In this document: one piece after another, positions 38,975 to 47,826 of the stretch | How the letters are laid out: each line of letters begins with the position of its first letter | Position numbering within the stretch: position 1 is the first letter of the stretch | Source: Polaromonas sp. AET17H-212 | GTDB lineage: Bacteria; Pseudomonadota; Gammaproteobacteria; Burkholderiales; Burkholderiaceae_C | DNA length: 64,000 nucleotides | Direction of reading: 5' to 3' | NCBI RefSeq assembly: GCF_002379085.1 | Contig: NZ_NBZW01000021.1 | Location: 20,221-84,220, forward strand | Translations under genes and position numbers: made by a program | The notes under the pieces: generated by a model | What the model was told of the DNA's origin: nothing | The model's database searches: none | The model's input: only the letters and a program-made list of their open reading frames with translations

Positions 38975-39745
38975 TCAGCTCAGGGTGTTGCGGTAGTAAT
39001 GGGTGTCAGTGCGGTAATAACCGCGCCGCAATTCCATCGGCACATCGTTGTAGGTGTAGGCGATGCGCTCCACGCTCAGCAGCGGCGTGCCGGGCGCCAC
39101 TTTCAGGAGCAGCTCGCGTCCGTCCGTGGCAGCCTCGGCGCGTATTTTTTCTTCAGCGCGAACCATGCGCACATTGAACTCGGTCTCGAACAGCGCATAC
39201 ATCGGGCCGTGGTAGTCGGCCAGCCGCTCGGCAGTCAGGCCCTTGAAGGGGGCGGCCGGCAGCCAGAGGTCTTCCAGAATGGTCGGTGTTCCGGCAAAAC
39301 TGAGCACGCGGCGTGCCTGCAGCACGGCGTCGCCGGTGCGCAGCGCCAGTGCGCGGGCAATGTCGGCGCTGGCGCGCACGCGGCGGCAGCCGATGATGTC
39401 GCGCTGGGCCGGGCCTTCGCTGCCCGGTGTGCCGCTGTCGGGCACGAGTTTGAGGAAACGGAACTGCACATGCTGCTCTGCATGGGTGGCCACAAACGTG
39501 CCTTTGCCCTGGCGCCTTACCACCAGGTTATCGGCCGCGAGTTCGTCGATGGCCTTGCGCACCGTGCCCTGGCTCACACGGTAGCGGGCGGCCAGGTCCA
39601 TCTCGGAGGGGATGGCTTCACCCGGCTTCCATTCGCCCGACTGCAGGCTTTGCAGGATCAGGCCCTTGATCTGCTGGTACAGCGGGCTGAAAGCCGGCGT
39701 GGCACCTGCAAAATCATCGGTGGATGGAGGAGGAATGGCGGCCAT
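38975..39745 (-). CDS. GntR-family (HutC/UTRA-type) regulator
   Basis: The 256-residue protein has an N-terminal winged helix (PLYQQIKGLILQSLQSGEW, PSEMDLAARYRVSQGTVRKA) and a C-terminal UTRA effector domain (LEDLWLPAAPFKGL…YALFE…). ATG at 39745 starts MAAIPPPSTD. An in-frame ATG at 39790 would run through the operator and is rejected. It is divergent from mdh and lies next to the sdh operon. Placement suggests control of TCA-cycle genes and of itself. The ligand is unknown. Confidence 0.88.
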   Translation of the reverse strand: MAAIPPPSTDDFAGATPAFSPLYQQIKGLILQSLQSGEWKPGEAIPSEMDLAARYRVSQGTVRKAIDELAADNLVVRRQGKGTFVATHAEQHVQFRFLKLVPDSGTPGSEGPAQRDIIGCRRVRASADIARALALRTGDAVLQARRVLSFAGTPTILEDLWLPAAPFKGLTAERLADYHGPMYALFETEFNVRMVRAEEKIRAEAATDGRELLLKVAPGTPLLSVERIAYTYNDVPMELRRGYYRTDTHYYRNTLS

Positions 39746-39769
39746 GGACGAGGTGGGTGAACTGCGTCG

Positions 39770-39797
39770 ATCATATCTTATATAAGACATAAGACAA
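39770..39797 (-). promoter_or_regulatory. Promoter of the GntR gene with embedded operator
   Basis: On the minus strand TTGTCT (complement of 39792-39797) and TATGAT (complement of 39770-39775) are 16 bp apart, a fair -35/-10 pair. The 16-bp spacer contains the perfect palindrome TCTTATATAAGA (39776-39787). A second ATAAGAC half-site (39789-39795) overlaps the -35. This geometry fits autorepression by the GntR product. Confidence 0.55.
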
Positions 39798-39798
39798 A

Positions 39799-39828
39799 TT
39801 GACGTCTCCGGATTTTCCAGCGTAAAAT
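39799..39828 (+). promoter_or_regulatory. Promoter of mdh
   Basis: TTGACG (39799-39804) and TAAAAT (39823-39828) are 18 bp apart on the plus strand. The GntR-type palindrome lies immediately upstream of the -35. The predicted transcript would start near 39835, leaving a leader of about 130 nt before the mdh ATG. Confidence 0.55.
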
Positions 39829-39861
39829 CTTCGGCTGAGTTGATCGCGATGCTTTGCCCCG

Positions 39862-39877
39862 TGTGATGTATGTCACA
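39862..39877. promoter_or_regulatory. CRP/FNR-type palindrome in the mdh leader
   Basis: TGTGA-TGTATG-TCACA is an exact match to the TGTGA-N6-TCACA half-sites bound by CRP-type regulators. It is nested inside a wider inverted repeat TGCCCC…GGGGCA (39855-39890). It lies about 27 bp downstream of the predicted mdh start, a position that would favour repression or an RNA-hairpin role. Confidence 0.45.
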
Positions 39878-39966
39878 TGCGTTCGGGGCACCCAGGCTGC
39901 GCAAAACACTTCATTACTTCATCGTTACCCCTCAACCGATTTACAACCTTCCTGGAGTTCTCCATC

Positions 39967-40953
<987 letters not shown>

Positions 40954-40973
40954 TCGCGCAGAAGCCCACGGTA

Positions 40974-41963
40974 GTGACACATCCCCGCGACGTTCTGCTT
41001 GGCGCCCAGGCGCAAACCGGTTTTCTGCCGGTTTGCGACCACTACAGCGGCGTCGAGGCGCGGATGCGCAAAAGCCTGCAGTTGCAGGCGGAGATGACCG
41101 AGGAGTTCGGCACCTGCGTTTTTGACGTCACGCTCGACTGCGAAGACGGTGCCCCCGTGGGTGGCGAGGCCGACCATGCCGCGCTGGTGGTGGCGCTGGT
41201 GGCGCTGGCCGGTAACAAGGCCAGGGTCGCCGTCCGGGTCCATGCGGTGGATCACCCGGCGTTCGAGATGGACATGGCGACCATCGCCGGCAAGGTGGGC
41301 CACCGCCTGAGCCACATCATGGTGCCCAAGGTCGAGTCTGTGGATGACGTCGAGCGTGCGGTCGCCGCGCTGGCCGCGGTGGCGCAGACCGGCGTTCCCC
41401 TGCATGTGCTGCTCGAGTCGCCTGCCGCGGTGCACCGGGCATTCGAGATTGCCGCGCATCCGCGCGTGCAGTCGATCAGCTTCGGTTTGATGGATTTTGT
41501 TTCCAGCCACGGCGGTGCCATTCCGGGCGCAGCCATGGGCAGCCAGGGACAGTTCACGCATCCGCTGGTGGTGCGCGCCAAGCTCGAGATCGCTTCCGCC
41601 TGCCATGCCCATGGCAAAGTCCCTTCGCACTGCGTTGTCACGGAATTCAGTGACACTGCGGCGATGAAGACGGCTGCGCAAAAAGCCGCCCGCGAATTTG
41701 GCTACACCCGCATGTGGAGCATTCACCCGGCCCAGATCCGCCCCATCCTGGAGGCGTTTGCGCCCAGCGAAGGCGAGATCGAAGGCGCTACAAAAATAAT
41801 AGCTGCTGGCGCCCGTGCTGATTGGGCGCCCATCAGTTTTGAAGGTCAGTTGCACGACCGGGCCAGTTACCGCTTTTTCTGGCAAGTGCTGGAGCGGGCG
41901 CACCGGACCGGCCGCGTTTTACCGCAAGAGGCGCAGGTTTATTTTCCTGCCGCACTTCTTTAG
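40974..41963 (+). CDS. HpcH/HpaI-family lyase, CitE-like
   Basis: This is a TIM-barrel C-C lyase of the citrate lyase beta/malyl-CoA lyase superfamily, here without other citrate lyase subunits. The 329-residue product shows [41 protein letters not shown] and [13 protein letters not shown], with the metal and CoA-ester binding acids. GTG at 40974 is the start, 21 bp after mdh. A possible substrate is malyl- or citramalyl-CoA, but it cannot be fixed from sequence. A stretch near codons 272-290 ([18 protein letters not shown]) is encoded by a copy of the dispersed repeat, including two rare ATA codons. Confidence 0.88.
   Translation: MTHPRDVLLGAQAQTGFLPVCDHYSGVEARMRKSLQLQAEMTEEFGTCVFDVTLDCEDGAPVGGEADHAALVVALVALAGNKARVAVRVHAVDHPAFEMDMATIAGKVGHRLSHIMVPKVESVDDVERAVAALAAVAQTGVPLHVLLESPAAVHRAFEIAAHPRVQSISFGLMDFVSSHGGAIPGAAMGSQGQFTHPLVVRAKLEIASACHAHGKVPSHCVVTEFSDTAAMKTAAQKAAREFGYTRMWSIHPAQIRPILEAFAPSEGEIEGATKIIAAGARADWAPISFEGQLHDRASYRFFWQVLERAHRTGRVLPQEAQVYFPAALL
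41787..41843 (+). repeat. Dispersed repeat copy G, in frame inside the citE-like gene
   Basis: The core GCTACAAAAATAATAGCT (41787-41804) is followed by a tail with GGCGCCCGT…TGGGCGCCC and TTTTGA. It aligns with intergenic copy B but here is translated in frame. Its AT-rich codons (AAA ATA ATA GCT) contrast with the surrounding GC-rich coding. Confidence 0.6.
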
Positions 41964-42002
41964 TTGCTTGATTGATTGCCGACCTTTTCCAAAGGAAACC
42001 CC

Positions 42003-42644
42003 ATGAAACGCATTGTTCTTTCTGCCCTGGTGCTTGCCGCCCCCGCCCTGTTGCTGGCACAGACGGCCGCGCCCAAACCTGCGTCCAAACCCGCGGCCAA
42101 AGCTGCCGCAGCTTCCTCCACCGCACAGCCTGCCCAGGCCGCCAAACGTGCGCCCATCAAACGCTCGGCTGCCAAGGTGGTCGAGGAAATGACGCCCATC
42201 GACGATGACCCGAATGTCACGCTGACGCCGGAAGACCTCGAAGTCGCCAAAAAGGTGTACGTGGGCACCATCCCCTGTGAGCTGGGCGCTTCCGTCACCA
42301 TCACGCCGAGCGAAAAGCGTCCGGGCTTTTTCCTGGTGCAAACCGGCAAGACGCGTTTCCGCATGCACCCTGTCGGAAGCCGCACCGGCGCCGTTCGCCT
42401 GGAGGACGGCCGTGCCGGCGCGATGTGGCTGCAGCTGGGCAACAAGTCCATGCTGATGAGCCAGAAGCAGGGCCAGCGCCTGGCCGACGAGTGCATGAGC
42501 CCGGCGCAGCTGACCTTTGCTGACGAGATGAAGAAGAACCCCCCGGTGAGCATTCTGGAGCCCCTGCCAGCAGCCAAGCCGGCGCCCGCATTGGCTGGCA
42601 CGGGTTCTGCTCAACCGGCCCTGCCGCCCGCCAAAGCCGAATAA
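42003..42644 (+). CDS. Hypothetical exported protein
   Basis: The 213-residue product has a signal peptide (MKRIVLSALVLAAPALLLAQ, cleavage near residues 19-22), an Ala/Lys/Pro-rich spacer and a folded domain with VGTIPCELGASVTITP and FLVQTGKTRFRMHP. It ends in a Pro/Ala-rich tail. Two cysteines (PCEL and DECM) could form a periplasmic disulfide. It is not recognised beyond conserved hypothetical. It lies between the citE-like gene and acnB on the same strand and is probably in the same operon. Confidence 0.78.
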   Translation: MKRIVLSALVLAAPALLLAQTAAPKPASKPAAKAAAASSTAQPAQAAKRAPIKRSAAKVVEEMTPIDDDPNVTLTPEDLEVAKKVYVGTIPCELGASVTITPSEKRPGFFLVQTGKTRFRMHPVGSRTGAVRLEDGRAGAMWLQLGNKSMLMSQKQGQRLADECMSPAQLTFADEMKKNPPVSILEPLPAAKPAPALAGTGSAQPALPPAKAE

Positions 42645-42704
42645 CACCAGGCCGGCACCGGCGCGCGCTGCTTTGAAAATTTTTGAGTACAGGAGAAGAA
42701 ACCC

Positions 42705-45320
42705 ATGATGCCCGAGTTCATACAAACCTACCGCAACCACGTGGCCGAGCGCGCCGCACTCGGCATTCCGCCGCTGCCCCTGTCTGCCAAACAGGCGGGC
42801 GAAGTCATCGAGCTGCTGAAAAACCCGCCCAAGGGCGAAGAGGCCTTCCTGGTCGAACTGATCACGCACCGCGTGCCGGCCGGTGTTGATGACGCCGCCA
42901 AGGTCAAGGCCAGCTACCTGGCTGCCGTGGCGCATGGCACCGAAAAGTGCTCCCTGATCTCGCGCGAAAAAGCCACGCAGTTGCTGGGCACCATGCTGGG
43001 CGGCTACAACATCAGCCCGATGATCGATCTGCTCGACGACGCCGAAGACAGCGTCGCGACCCAGGCCGCCAGCGGCCTGAAAAACACCTTGCTGATGTTC
43101 GACCAGTTCCACGACGTCAAGGAAAAAGCCGACAAGGGCAACAAATACGCCAAGGCCGTGCTGCAGAGCTGGGCCGATGCCGAGTGGTTCACCAGCCGGC
43201 CCGAAGTGCCGGCGTCGATCAAGCTGACCGTGTTCAAGGTGGCCGGCGAGATCAACACCGACGACCTGTCGCCCGCACCCGACGCCTGGAGCCGTCCCGA
43301 CATCCCGCTGCACGCGCTGGCCATGCACAAGAACGCCCGCCCCGGCGTCACCCCGGAAGAAGACGGCAAACGCGGCCCGGTCAAGTTCATCGAGGAGCTC
43401 AAGGCCAAGGGCAACCTGGTGGCCTACGTCGGCGACGTGGTCGGCACCGGCTCTTCCCGCAAGTCGGCCACCAACTCGGTGTTGTGGTTCACTGGCCAGG
43501 ACATTCCCTATGTGCCGAACAAGCGTTTTGGCGGCGTCTGTCTGGGCAGCAAAATCGCCCCGATTTTCTACAACACCATGGAAGACTCGGGCGCGCTGCC
43601 GATCGAGCTCGACGTGAGCCAGATGGCCATGGGCGACGTGATCGAGCTGCGTCCCTACGACGGCAAGGCGCTGAAAGACGGCCAGGTGATCGCCGAGTTC
43701 AAGCTCAAGAGCGAGGTGCTGTTTGACGAAGTGCGCGCCGGCGGCCGCATCCCGCTGATCGTCGGCCGTGGCCTGACGGCCAAGGCGCGCTGGGCGCTCG
43801 GCCTGCCGGTCTCGACCCTGTTCCGCCTGCCGCAGGCGCCCGTCGCCAGCGAGCGCGGCTTCACGCTGGCGCAGAAAATGGTTGGCCGCGCGGTCGGCCT
43901 GCCCGAAGGCCAGGGCGTGCGCCCCGGCACCTATTGCGAGCCGAAGATGACGTCTGTGGGTTCCCAGGACACCACCGGCCCGATGACGCGCGACGAACTG
44001 AAAGACCTGGCCTGCCTGGGCTTTTCTGCCGACCTGGTGATGCAGTCCTTCTGCCACACCGCTGCTTATCCCAAGCCGGTCGACGTGAAGATGCACCACG
44101 AACTGCCCGAGTTCATGAGCGACCGCGGCGGCATTCCGCTGCGTCCCGGCGACGGCATCATCCACAGCTGGCTCAACCGCATGCTGCTGCCCGACACCGT
44201 CGGCACCGGCGGCGACAGCCACACGCGTTTCCCCATCGGCATCAGCTTCCCCGCAGGCTCCGGCCTGGTGGCCTTCGGCGCCGCCACTGGCGTGATGCCG
44301 CTGGACATGCCCGAGTCGGTGCTGGTGCGCTTCAAGGGCCAGATGCAGCCCGGCATCACCTTGCGTGACCTGGTCAATGCGATTCCGCTCTACGCCATCA
44401 AGGCCGGCCTGCTGACGGTCGCCAAACAAGGCAAGAAGAACATCTTCTCCGGCCGCATCCTCGAGATCGAAGGCTTGCCGGACCTGAAGGTCGAGCAGGC
44501 GTTTGAACTGAGCGATGCCTCGGCCGAGCGTTCCGCCGGCGGTTGCACGGTGCACCTGAACAAGGAACCCATCATCGAGTACATCACCAGCAACATCACC
44601 ATGCTCAAGTGGATGATTGCCTCGGGCTACTCGGACGTGCGCACCATCAAGCGCCGCATCGCCGCCATGGAAGCCTGGCTGGCCGACCCGCAGTTGCTCA
44701 AGGCCGATGCCGATGCGGAATATACCGCCGTGATCGAGATCGACCTGGCCGACATCCACGAACCCATCGTGGCCTGCCCGAACGATCCGGACGACGTGAA
44801 GACCCTTGGCGAAGTGGCCGGCAGCAAGATCGATGAAGTGTTCATCGGCAGCTGCATGACCAACATCGGCCATTTCCGCGCCGCTTCCAAACTGCTCGAG
44901 AACAAGCGCGACATCCCGGTCAAGCTCTGGATGGCGCCGCCCACCAAGATGGATGCCAAGCAGCTGACCGAAGAAGGCCACTACGGTGTGCTGGGTTCAG
45001 CCGGCGCGCGCATGGAAATGCCGGGCTGCAGCCTGTGCATGGGCAACCAGGCGCAGGTCAAGGAAGGCGCAACCGTGTTCTCGACCTCGACGCGCAACTT
45101 CCCGAACCGCCTGGGCAAAAACTCCAATGTGTACCTGGGTTCTGCCGAACTGGCCGCGATCTGCTCCAAGCTGGGCCGCATTCCCACCAAGGCCGAGTAC
45201 ATGGCCGACATGGGTGTGCTGACCGCCGCCAGCGCCGAGGTCTACCAGTACCTGAACTTCGACCAGGTCAAGGACTACACGGACATGGCCGATACGGTGA
45301 AAGACAGCGTGCCGGCGTGA
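42705..45320 (+). CDS. acnB: Aconitate hydratase B
   Basis: AcnB isomerises citrate to isocitrate and often also acts as 2-methylisocitrate dehydratase. The 871-residue protein begins with the AcnB-specific HEAT-like helical domain ([18 protein letters not shown]). Fe-S ligands are Cys717 (GSCMTNIGH), Cys775 and Cys778 (GCSLCMGNQ). Two adjacent ATG codons (42705 and 42708) follow AGGAGAAG. It ends the mdh-acnB run and is followed by a terminator. Confidence 0.97.
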   Translation: MMPEFIQTYRNHVAERAALGIPPLPLSAKQAGEVIELLKNPPKGEEAFLVELITHRVPAGVDDAAKVKASYLAAVAHGTEKCSLISREKATQLLGTMLGGYNISPMIDLLDDAEDSVATQAASGLKNTLLMFDQFHDVKEKADKGNKYAKAVLQSWADAEWFTSRPEVPASIKLTVFKVAGEINTDDLSPAPDAWSRPDIPLHALAMHKNARPGVTPEEDGKRGPVKFIEELKAKGNLVAYVGDVVGTGSSRKSATNSVLWFTGQDIPYVPNKRFGGVCLGSKIAPIFYNTMEDSGALPIELDVSQMAMGDVIELRPYDGKALKDGQVIAEFKLKSEVLFDEVRAGGRIPLIVGRGLTAKARWALGLPVSTLFRLPQAPVASERGFTLAQKMVGRAVGLPEGQGVRPGTYCEPKMTSVGSQDTTGPMTRDELKDLACLGFSADLVMQSFCHTAAYPKPVDVKMHHELPEFMSDRGGIPLRPGDGIIHSWLNRMLLPDTVGTGGDSHTRFPIGISFPAGSGLVAFGAATGVMPLDMPESVLVRFKGQMQPGITLRDLVNAIPLYAIKAGLLTVAKQGKKNIFSGRILEIEGLPDLKVEQAFELSDASAERSAGGCTVHLNKEPIIEYITSNITMLKWMIASGYSDVRTIKRRIAAMEAWLADPQLLKADADAEYTAVIEIDLADIHEPIVACPNDPDDVKTLGEVAGSKIDEVFIGSCMTNIGHFRAASKLLENKRDIPVKLWMAPPTKMDAKQLTEEGHYGVLGSAGARMEMPGCSLCMGNQAQVKEGATVFSTSTRNFPNRLGKNSNVYLGSAELAAICSKLGRIPTKAEYMADMGVLTAASAEVYQYLNFDQVKDYTDMADTVKDSVPA

Positions 45321-45347
45321 TTTTTTAGTCAGTACAGCGTTAGTCAA

Positions 45348-45370
45348 AAAAGCGGCCTAGAGCCGCTTTT
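45348..45370. terminator. Bidirectional terminator after acnB
   Basis: AAAAGCGGC (45348-45356) pairs with GCCGCTTTT (45362-45370) around CTAGA. A-rich and T-rich flanks mean it can work in both directions, for acnB and for the convergent minus-strand gene at 45444. Confidence 0.8.
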
Positions 45371-45443
45371 CTATTGCTGATTCGGCGTTGGCAAACCGAC
45401 TTGGAGCACGGCGCCGCATTTGGCATCGTTCGGTGCGACCGCA

Positions 45444-45959
45444 TCATTTAGCGAAGTACGCTTGCCAGCCTGGGTCAATTCGATAGGACAGGGTTAAGGG
45501 GGTGGTGTTGAAGGAGTGCGTAATTTCAACGCGCACATCCCGGAACGCCTCGCCGCTATTTTGGCGAATGTAGAGGGATATGGAGTCCACGATACCAATG
45601 AGCTCCGATTTGCCATTTATATTTCCAAGTTGATCGATAGAGTCGGACCAGCGCACCTCAACGAGCTCATTTTTGCTGTTGTAGACCTGCACCTTCGATA
45701 TAAATGCCTTGCGCTTGGATTTGTTAAAAACAGTGGTTTGAATCACGCAGTTTTCATGGTCTGGATGACCAAGGCTGGGGTTGTGAAGGACGCCAGTGAT
45801 GATTATTTCGTCCGATTTGAGTTCACTTCGAATACTCTCCGCGAGGCGGTAACTTAACCATGCGCAAATGCCAGAAAGTATTGCAGCCAGCATTGAGAAC
45901 ACTGCAATCAGTGGCGCCCAGTCCTTTGGGAACATAGCCATCCAGTTGAAGCTACTCAT
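45444..45959 (-). CDS. Hypothetical single-pass membrane protein
   Basis: The product is 171 residues from ATG 45959 (GTG at 45965 is also possible). One membrane segment lies near the N-terminus (WAPLIAVFSMLAAILSGICAW). The soluble domain is predicted beta-rich and contains NPSLGHPDHENCVIQTTVFNK. The family is not recognised. The gene is visibly more AT-rich than its neighbours and sits beside a toxin-antitoxin pair, which suggests horizontal acquisition. Confidence 0.65.
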   Translation of the reverse strand: MSSFNWMAMFPKDWAPLIAVFSMLAAILSGICAWLSYRLAESIRSELKSDEIIITGVLHNPSLGHPDHENCVIQTTVFNKSKRKAFISKVQVYNSKNELVEVRWSDSIDQLGNINGKSELIGIVDSISLYIRQNSGEAFRDVRVEITHSFNTTPLTLSYRIDPGWQAYFAK

Positions 45960-46041
45960 AGTCACATCCAGTTAGAGTGGGTGTCGGCTTTGCATGGAGG
46001 TTTGTCCACAGTCAGGTTAAAGGCTTGAGTGATTGTGATCA

Positions 46042-46416
46042 TCACGCCACCTCCCTCAACTCATACCCCGCAATCAACAAATCCGCAGGCAGTTCAAGCC
46101 CGGCAGACAGCCGCCGAATCATTTCCAGTGACAAGGGGCGTACGCGATTCAGCACTTCGGCCACGCGGGCGCGTGAGCCGATGTAGGGCTCCAGGTCTTT
46201 GCGGCTCAGTTGGCGCGCTTCCATCACGTGCAGCAGCAGGCTGACCGGGTCCACCTCAGGCACCGTGATGTGTTTCTTTTCATATTCTTCGACCAGCAGG
46301 CTCAGAACTTCCAGCTCGTCGGCTTCGGGAGACTTGGGTTTGGCATCCCAAATCGCGTCTATGCGTTGCAACGCCGCGCGGTAATCGGCTTTGGTGTGGA
46401 TGGGGTGAATGTTCAT
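46042..46416 (-). CDS. higA: HigA-type antitoxin
   Basis: The 124-residue product has a dimerising N-terminal part and a C-terminal helix-turn-helix (MEARQLSRKDLEPYIGSRARVAEVL). This is the pattern of HigA antitoxins, which neutralise HigB and repress the operon. It follows higB by 18 bp, giving the toxin-first order typical of hig loci. Confidence 0.88.
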   Translation of the reverse strand: MNIHPIHTKADYRAALQRIDAIWDAKPKSPEADELEVLSLLVEEYEKKHITVPEVDPVSLLLHVMEARQLSRKDLEPYIGSRARVAEVLNRVRPLSLEMIRRLSAGLELPADLLIAGYELREVA

Positions 46417-46434
46417 GATGGTTACACCTTTCGT

Positions 46435-46728
46435 TTAGACCTTGCTGGCGTCGATCTGGTCGTACTGGCGATGGGTTCCTATAAAGCGGATGTACGCGAT
46501 TTGCCGGTTGTAGTGCATCGCCACAACCAGGCGGTAGTCGTTTCCCTTGATATTGAACACCACCCGGTTCTCCGCCAAAAAGCTGGCGTTGCGATAGGCC
46601 GCCTTGACGTCTGCGGGTGAGGCCCAGCGGACGCGGCTGGTGATGGCATACCAGGCGCTCAGCGGCTCCATTGCGTCGGGGTGTTTGATCCAGAAGTCGC
46701 GCAGGGTGCCCAGGGCAATGATTCGCAT
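46435..46728 (-). CDS. higB: HigB-type toxin, mRNA interferase
   Basis: The 97-residue RelE-superfamily protein would cleave translated mRNA. It shows WIKHPDAMEPLSAWY, FNIKGNDYRLVVAM and IRFIGTHRQYDQID, the diagnostic HigB blocks. The gene and its antitoxin lie in the AT-richer group after acnB. Confidence 0.9.
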   Translation of the reverse strand: MRIIALGTLRDFWIKHPDAMEPLSAWYAITSRVRWASPADVKAAYRNASFLAENRVVFNIKGNDYRLVVAMHYNRQIAYIRFIGTHRQYDQIDASKV

Positions 46729-46806
46729 CGTTGAACTCTACCATGTTCCCGTTTTGGGAGCAATGGCGAATGGGCCGGGTGAGTAATGGCCTTTAAACAA
46801 GAAAAA

Positions 46807-46832
46807 AGCCCCACAGTTTTTAACTGTAGGGC
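46807..46832 (-). terminator. Terminator after the 46860-47243 gene
   Basis: GCCCCACAGT pairs with ACTGTAGGGC around TTTTTA (one bulge or mismatch). On the minus strand it is followed by a run of T (complement of 46801-46807 AAAAAA). It ends the minus-strand unit from 47347 to 46860, 28 bp after the stop. Confidence 0.75.
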
Positions 46833-46859
46833 CCATTTTCTTGCCGGAGCTTCTGCCTG

Positions 46860-47243
46860 CTACAGCCCGTCCGGCAGCGGGTCGACGATGCGCACTTCCG
46901 ATCCGTCGACAAACTTCACGTACCAGAACTCTGGCGAGGCGGGCCGGTTGGGCCGCACATGGCTGACATTGACCGGTGAAATATAGACCGTGCTGGCGCC
47001 ATCATCAGGAGGCGGCGCCAGGTAGTGGCGCTTGCAGCCCACCAGGCCGCCCAGGCTGGTGACCACCGTGCCTATCGATTCGGTCACCGCGTGGACCGCG
47101 CTGCCCTGTCCCAGCAGGTGAATGGTGGTCTGGCCAATCAGGTCGGGCCGTGAAGCTTCGACATACAGCACGGCCGAGGTGTTGATGCGCAGGTCATCAG
47201 GCGCTGCCGGGTCGGTGGCCTTGTTGAACGAAATAAAGGGCAT
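46860..47243 (-). CDS. Hypothetical protein
   Basis: The product is 127 residues, soluble, with no signal peptide. It starts MPFISFNKATDPAAPDD. The segments INTSAVLYVEASR and TIHLLGQGSAVHAV suggest a small beta-rich fold. It has no recognised domain. It is preceded 20 bp upstream by a 27-codon frame on the same strand and ended by its own terminator, so it forms a short independent unit. Confidence 0.6.
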   Translation of the reverse strand: MPFISFNKATDPAAPDDLRINTSAVLYVEASRPDLIGQTTIHLLGQGSAVHAVTESIGTVVTSLGGLVGCKRHYLAPPPDDGASTVYISPVNVSHVRPNRPASPEFWYVKFVDGSEVRIVDPLPDGL

Positions 47244-47263
47244 GGGGTGCGATCGGTAAGGCG

Positions 47264-47347
47264 TCAGGAGACGCGAAGCTCTTTGTGTTCGCTCATGTCC
47301 TTGATCAGGCCCTGCGGGGTGTGCAGGTCGGAAGGGTGGTTGCTCAT
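47264..47347 (-). CDS. Possible 27-residue peptide
   Basis: The frame MSNHPSDLHTPQGLIKDMSE… ends ELRVS. It has CCGGAG eight to ten bases before the ATG and lies 20 bp upstream of the 46860-47243 gene in the same direction. It may be a small co-translated peptide or a leader. It is too short to judge by coding statistics. Confidence 0.35.
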   Translation of the reverse strand: MSNHPSDLHTPQGLIKDMSEHKELRVS

Positions 47348-47492
47348 GCGCGCTCCGGGAAGGGGTTGGATAGTCAAGCCAACACCTTAGGCGCCGCAGT
47401 GGGTGCCGTCATCAGCCCCGGCCTCCGTTGGCTGTCAGTGCAAGCCGACAGCCCAGCCTGCTGATGCACGGGCCACAACCGATGATTGGTGA

Positions 47493-47547
47493 ACAAAAGT
47501 GCATCCAGCCCTTGTAAACGGGCGAAAGCAGCTATTAAATAGGTAGC
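47493..47547 (-). repeat. Dispersed palindrome-plus-tail repeat, copy H
   Basis: The core AGCTATTAAATAGGTAGC is at 47530-47547. On the minus strand the tail contains GCCC-GTTTACAA-GGGC and ends near CACTTTTG. It lies between divergent transcription units in the 475-bp region 47348-47822, which otherwise holds an operator-like palindrome and a short leader frame. Confidence 0.6.
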
Positions 47548-47623
47548 AATTCACCGCGCTGGAAGCTGGCGAGGCGACAAACCGAAACCAATGTGGACAC
47601 TGTTTCAAATTTTTGTTGTGCTA

Positions 47624-47642
47624 TTGTGTACGATGTACACAA
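47624..47642. promoter_or_regulatory. Operator-like palindrome upstream of the exporter gene
   Basis: TTGTGTAC-GAT-GTACACAA is a perfect inverted repeat with 8-bp arms, the size and form of a TetR-type operator. It lies about 180 bp before the exporter start. No TetR-family gene is in the window, so the matching regulator would be elsewhere or lost. Confidence 0.5.
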
Positions 47643-47751
47643 ATATTGGGCCTAGACCAGGCAATCGATGAGAACGACAGCCACAAGCGATCTGTCAGGC
47701 GATGCAGATACGGGGCTCTTTTTTCACCTTTCTATCCTCAGGAAAGAAACC

Positions 47752-47826
47752 ATGGTCTTCCCGATATTGAGTCTTTCACCGCAGCTTGCCACCCCGGCTT
47801 CAGGCCCTCGGGAGCAACGCGCATGA
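47752..47826 (+). CDS. Possible 24-residue leader peptide coupled to the exporter
   Basis: ATG at 47752 follows AGGAAAGA at good spacing. It encodes MVFPILSLSPQLATPASG and a few more residues, stopping at TGA 47824-47826, which overlaps the exporter ATG (ATGA). The exporter has only a modest site of its own (GGAG), so translational coupling is plausible. Confidence 0.35.
   Translation: MVFPILSLSPQLATPASGPREQRA

Noticed and set aside
39746..39904. Longer version of the GntR protein starting upstream
   Set aside because: The added 53 codons run through the promoter and operator of the gene, and similarity begins after the ATG at 39745.
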